Source of the DNA: Paenibacillus phytohabitans
GTDB taxonomy: Bacteria > Bacillota > Bacilli > Paenibacillales > Paenibacillaceae
Length of the DNA stretch: 64,000 bases
Direction of reading: 5' to 3'
Assembly (NCBI RefSeq): GCF_013141775.1
Contig: NZ_WHOB01000016.1
Span: 62,001 to 126,000, forward strand
Below the pieces are notes generated by a model. That model ran no database searches and had not been told where the DNA came from. It saw only the letters and a list, made by a program, of their open reading frames with translations. Both the position numbers and the translations under genes were made by a program. Below are positions 61,317 through 64,000 of this stretch, piece after piece. Numbering within the stretch: position 1 is the stretch's first letter; the number at the start of each line of letters is the position of its first letter.

Positions 61317-62495
61317 TCAAATTATCTTCCGTGGCGAGAATAATAAGCCTGTCAGTCCGAAGAGAATATATAAACCACCCATTACTGCAAATACACTGCC
61401 ACCCCATCCGAATTGCAGCAGCAGCCCGCCGACACCGGGTCCGGCGATACTTCCGAGGCTATAATGGAAGGAAGACACAACATTCGCCGCCGGAAGCAGA
61501 TGGCGCGGCAGGATATCTGCGGCATAGCTCAGGCCAAGGGAGAAGAAGGAGCCTACCAGGCCTCCGGCAATCATCAGGAGCAGCAGATTCAGCAGAAAAT
61601 GCTCTCCGGCCAGCGGAAGCAGTGTGAAGGCAAGGCCTCCGCCTACTCCCGAAGCAATCAGGATGGCTCTGCGGCCATAGCGGTCGCTCCATATGCCAAG
61701 CGGCAGCTGCAGCAGCAGGCCGCCAATGCCGGCAAACGGCAGTAGCGTAGCGATCTGATCCGTACTGAAGCCGATCCGCAGTCCGTATACAGGGAAGTTA
61801 CTGTTCAGGCTCGCTTCCATATATCCGTACAGCAGTGCCGGGATCAGAGCGTACCAGGCCAGCCTGTAGCTTCGTCCGAACCGTCTGGCCTGCCCTTCAC
61901 TATGGTCTATCGGGTCCGGACGGGAATCCGGCAGTTTGACCGTTACGAGCAGCAGGACAAGCACAAACAGTCCGGCAGTAATCAGAAACGGCGCGGACGG
62001 GCCGAAGCGCAGCAGGATGATGCCCAGCGGTCCCAGGCTGAAGCCCAGTCCGTAGGACATTCCATACAGGGACAGATTGCGTCCGCGGTGCTCGGCGGGT
62101 GACATCAGCAGTACCCATAGCTGAGCGGCGTAGTTAATGGCTGAATCACCTATGCCTACCAGCAGCCGGAGCACGAACCAGACCTTGACCCCGGGAAGCA
62201 GCGGGAACAGGAGCAGTGTCACCAGCACCAGACTGAGGCCTGCGGCAATGAGCTTCTTGAAGCCTATTGCGCCAAGTACCCGCTCTGCAATCAGGGTCAT
62301 TGCGAAGGATCCTACGTATAGCGCTGCGGCATTTAATCCGTTCAGTGAGGAGGATACACCCTTTTGCTCGAGCAGAATGGATAATACCGGCAGCAGCATC
62401 CCCTGGCTAAGTCCTGCCAATATAATTACGGTAATCAAAATCATATAATTCATTTTGCTGCTGTGCTCAAGCGGTATAGATTTGGAATCGGACAC
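61317..62495 (-). CDS. MFS transporter
   Basis: 392 residues, 12 membrane segments. The loop 8-9 motif GIWSDRYGRRAILIASG and NSNFPVYGLRIG are visible; it has the size of 12-helix drug- or sugar-type MFS exporters. The start is GTG with TAGGAGG upstream and a sigma-A promoter (62560-62588). Divergent from an ArsR-type regulator, its probable controller. Confidence 0.87.
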   Translation of the reverse strand: MSDSKSIPLEHSSKMNYMILITVIILAGLSQGMLLPVLSILLEQKGVSSSLNGLNAAALYVGSFAMTLIAERVLGAIGFKKLIAAGLSLVLVTLLLFPLLPGVKVWFVLRLLVGIGDSAINYAAQLWVLLMSPAEHRGRNLSLYGMSYGLGFSLGPLGIILLRFGPSAPFLITAGLFVLVLLLVTVKLPDSRPDPIDHSEGQARRFGRSYRLAWYALIPALLYGYMEASLNSNFPVYGLRIGFSTDQIATLLPFAGIGGLLLQLPLGIWSDRYGRRAILIASGVGGGLAFTLLPLAGEHFLLNLLLLMIAGGLVGSFFSLGLSYAADILPRHLLPAANVVSSFHYSLGSIAGPGVGGLLLQFGWGGSVFAVMGGLYILFGLTGLLFSPRKII

Positions 62496-62559
62496 GAATA
62501 AATCCTCCTATGTAATTCAGCGGTGATCAAAACTGCCGTCAGAGCGGCAAACACCGAAC

Positions 62560-62588
62560 ATTATAGTGGACAACCCTCTTCAAAACAA
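62560..62588 (-). promoter_or_regulatory. sigma-A promoter of the MFS gene
   Basis: On the minus strand TTGTTT and a perfect TATAAT are 17 bases apart, about 65 bases upstream of the GTG. GCCG/CGGC flanks a short loop just downstream. Confidence 0.68.
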
Positions 62589-62632
62589 GAGATAATATAT
62601 AGAAGTGACGGATTTTCTGGAGGTGACCCGGC

Positions 62633-63553
62633 TTGATGAAGTATGAACTCGAAATTGATGTTTCACCCGTATATGAACTGCTGGACAGTTTTATGCTATA
62701 TGTGACGAAGAAATGGATTTCCAATCTGGAGATCGGCACCGATTGGGTTCGGGATGTAGACGGCCGGTTCCCGCCTATGCAGCTGGCCGCGCTGAAGCAG
62801 GCTGCCGAGTGGCCTTTTGACGACTATGATGTGCTCTATGCCTGGGCTTACAGCCGGGGGGAAGCTTCCAAAGTACTGCAGTTCCTGAATGAGCTTGAAG
62901 CCTCTACCGTGGAGGATTGCCTGGTGCGGACCGCCCCCTTCTTCCACAACTTCTCACTTGAGGAATGTGCCCGGATCAAGAACGGCTATACCCCGCTGCT
63001 GCGGATGTGGTATGAGCATTATTTCCGTCATGTAGAACACACAATCCTGCCGCTCCTGATTGAAGACGCATCCGAGAAAAAAATGCTTGAGAGCAAAATG
63101 GACATGGTGCCGCTGATCGAATATGCCTCGGGCGGTGTTGTTATTGAAGATATTCCTGAGCTGAAGACCATTGTGCTGCTTCCTACGGTACATAACCGGC
63201 CGATCAATACTTATTGCTTCTATAAGAATCTGATGCTTGTACAATATCCGGTCGATGTACCCTCCGAGAATGAAGAGGAGCCGCCTACCGTGCTGCTCCG
63301 GTTAACCCAGGCCCTCTCCGACCCGACCCGGCTGAGACTGCTCCGCTTTGTGGCGGGTGAGCCCAAGACCCTTTGGGAAATGCAATCCGAGCTGAACCAG
63401 TCGCGGGAGATGCTGATGCATCATCTGCTCAGTCTGCGGGTCGCCGGACTGCTGCGCGTACATCTGCGCGGTGAAGGCACTGAACGCTACAGCATACGGC
63501 CGGATGGCGCAGCTGAACTTCAGATGTTTCTGGAGTCCTATATTCGTATATAA
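62633..63553 (+). CDS. ArsR-type transcriptional regulator with an N-terminal sensor region
   Basis: 306 residues. The C-terminal 85 residues form an ArsR winged helix (LTQALSDPTRLRLLRFVAGEPKTLWEMQSELNQSREMLMHHLLSLRVAGLLRVH). The N-terminal 200 residues are an unrecognised mixed domain, much longer than in classical metal-sensing ArsR proteins, and there is no CxC metal motif. Start ambiguous between TTG 62633 and ATG 62636, both after GGAGGTGA. Divergent from the MFS gene. Confidence 0.83.
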   Translation: MMKYELEIDVSPVYELLDSFMLYVTKKWISNLEIGTDWVRDVDGRFPPMQLAALKQAAEWPFDDYDVLYAWAYSRGEASKVLQFLNELEASTVEDCLVRTAPFFHNFSLEECARIKNGYTPLLRMWYEHYFRHVEHTILPLLIEDASEKKMLESKMDMVPLIEYASGGVVIEDIPELKTIVLLPTVHNRPINTYCFYKNLMLVQYPVDVPSENEEEPPTVLLRLTQALSDPTRLRLLRFVAGEPKTLWEMQSELNQSREMLMHHLLSLRVAGLLRVHLRGEGTERYSIRPDGAAELQMFLESYIRI

Positions 63554-63596
63554 TAATTGTACATTTACAGCAGAGGCGTATTTACTTACACAACCA

Positions 63597-63670
63597 GGCG
63601 GATGCTTCCGGAGCAGGTTTTGTTCGAAGCGCACATCATAGAAGGATTCCTCACAAAACATTTAGGAGTG
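63597..63670 (+). repeat. leader repeat, copy before the HAD gene
   Basis: GGCGGATGCTTCCGGAGCAGGTTTTG...CTCACAAAACATTTAGGAGTG: same order of blocks as the copies at 35.4 and 48.65 kb, more diverged. It ends in the ribosome site of the gene starting at 63677. Confidence 0.78.
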
Positions 63671-63676
63671 AGCAGT

Positions 63677-64000
63677 ATGAAATATTTGACACAACAAGTA
63701 ATCTTCGATCTGGACGACACCCTGGTGCACTGCAACAAATATTTTGACCTCATTCTAGGCCGGTATTTCGAGCTTATGTCGGACTGGTTCAGTGATTACG
63801 GACCAACCATGAGCGAGTTCCGCACCAAGCAGGTAGAAATCGATGTGGAAACAGTCAGCACCAGCGGACTGGCCAGCGATAATTTCCCGAAATCCCTGAT
63901 TGCCACATACCGATATTTTGCCGCCAAATTTAACCGCAAGACCGATCCGTTCGAGGAGCAGCAGCTGATGAAGCTCGGCCTGAGCGTATATGATCAGGAG
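63677..64000 (+). CDS. HAD-family hydrolase (truncated by the window end)
   Basis: The first 108 residues are visible. The HAD motif I is VIFDLDDTLVHC near the N-terminus, giving the nucleophile Asp and acid Asp; the cap region follows. Motifs II-IV would lie beyond the window. Probably a phosphatase of unknown substrate. The ATG follows TTTAGGAGTG from the leader repeat. Confidence 0.82.
   Translation, partial: MKYLTQQVIFDLDDTLVHCNKYFDLILGRYFELMSDWFSDYGPTMSEFRTKQVEIDVETVSTSGLASDNFPKSLIATYRYFAAKFNRKTDPFEEQQLMKLGLSVYDQE

Overview
The window reads as chromosomal DNA of a spore-forming, low-to-mid GC Gram-positive of the Paenibacillus type. This rests on gene content: the germination pair cwlJ-gerQ, a XerS-type recombinase, a PspA/DUF350/DUF4178 cluster, several lipoproteins with a classical lipobox, strong AGGAGG ribosome sites and frequent TTG/GTG starts. 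The genus is an inference from overall resemblance; no rRNA, tRNA, CRISPR array, prophage or intact insertion sequence was found.

Layout. 0-7 kb (mostly minus): a CNNM/CorC membrane protein, gerQ and cwlJ, a DUF2500 protein, a 58-residue cysteine-rich protein behind an Fnr-type site, a BNR-repeat lipoprotein and an amino-acid permease. 7-23 kb: ldh with a structured leader, a tyrosine recombinase translationally coupled to a LysR regulator, a divergent APC exporter-like gene, an esterase, a PQQ-propeller secreted protein, an aminotransferase, a zinc-ribbon micro-protein, a CDF transporter, a divergent SgrR/MFS pair and a divergent WYL-regulator/oxidoreductase pair. 23-30 kb: a FapA (DUF342) gene behind a c-di-GMP-I riboswitch, an AbrB-type transporter, an Rrf2 regulator and an MBL hydrolase that share an operator, a lipoprotein and a GNAT. 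30-42 kb: xerS, a pentapeptide protein, a 1.2-kb gene-poor strip full of short repeats, moeA, DUF4178/DUF350/PspA, pyrK-pyrD plus a small LpdD-like gene, namA, a polysaccharide deacetylase and a LysM-3D cell-wall protein. 42-56 kb: ppk and ppx meeting tail to tail, an amino-acid ABC importer, a GH13 amylase, a SnoaL-like protein, and the glycogen genes (glgB-glgA divergent from glgC). 56-64 kb: a five-gene minus-strand operon (orphan ABC ATPase, FG-GAP lipoprotein, response regulator, histidine kinase, tandem GNAT), an MFS/ArsR divergent pair and the start of a HAD hydrolase.

The most interesting signals are not in the proteins. A repeated leader element of about 65-85 bp ends in the Shine-Dalgarno of three unrelated genes. 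A 26-bp palindrome built on GTTAACATAAT occurs four times. A second repeat around GAATTTTTCATATG occurs three times. There are also a c-di-GMP-I riboswitch, two perfect TGTGA-N6-TCACA sites, a paired Rrf2-type operator and an 11-bp-spaced PhoP-like box pair ahead of ppk.

Where a plausible ribosome site favoured an internal start, that start is reported. Coordinates of short sites were counted by hand and may be off by one base.
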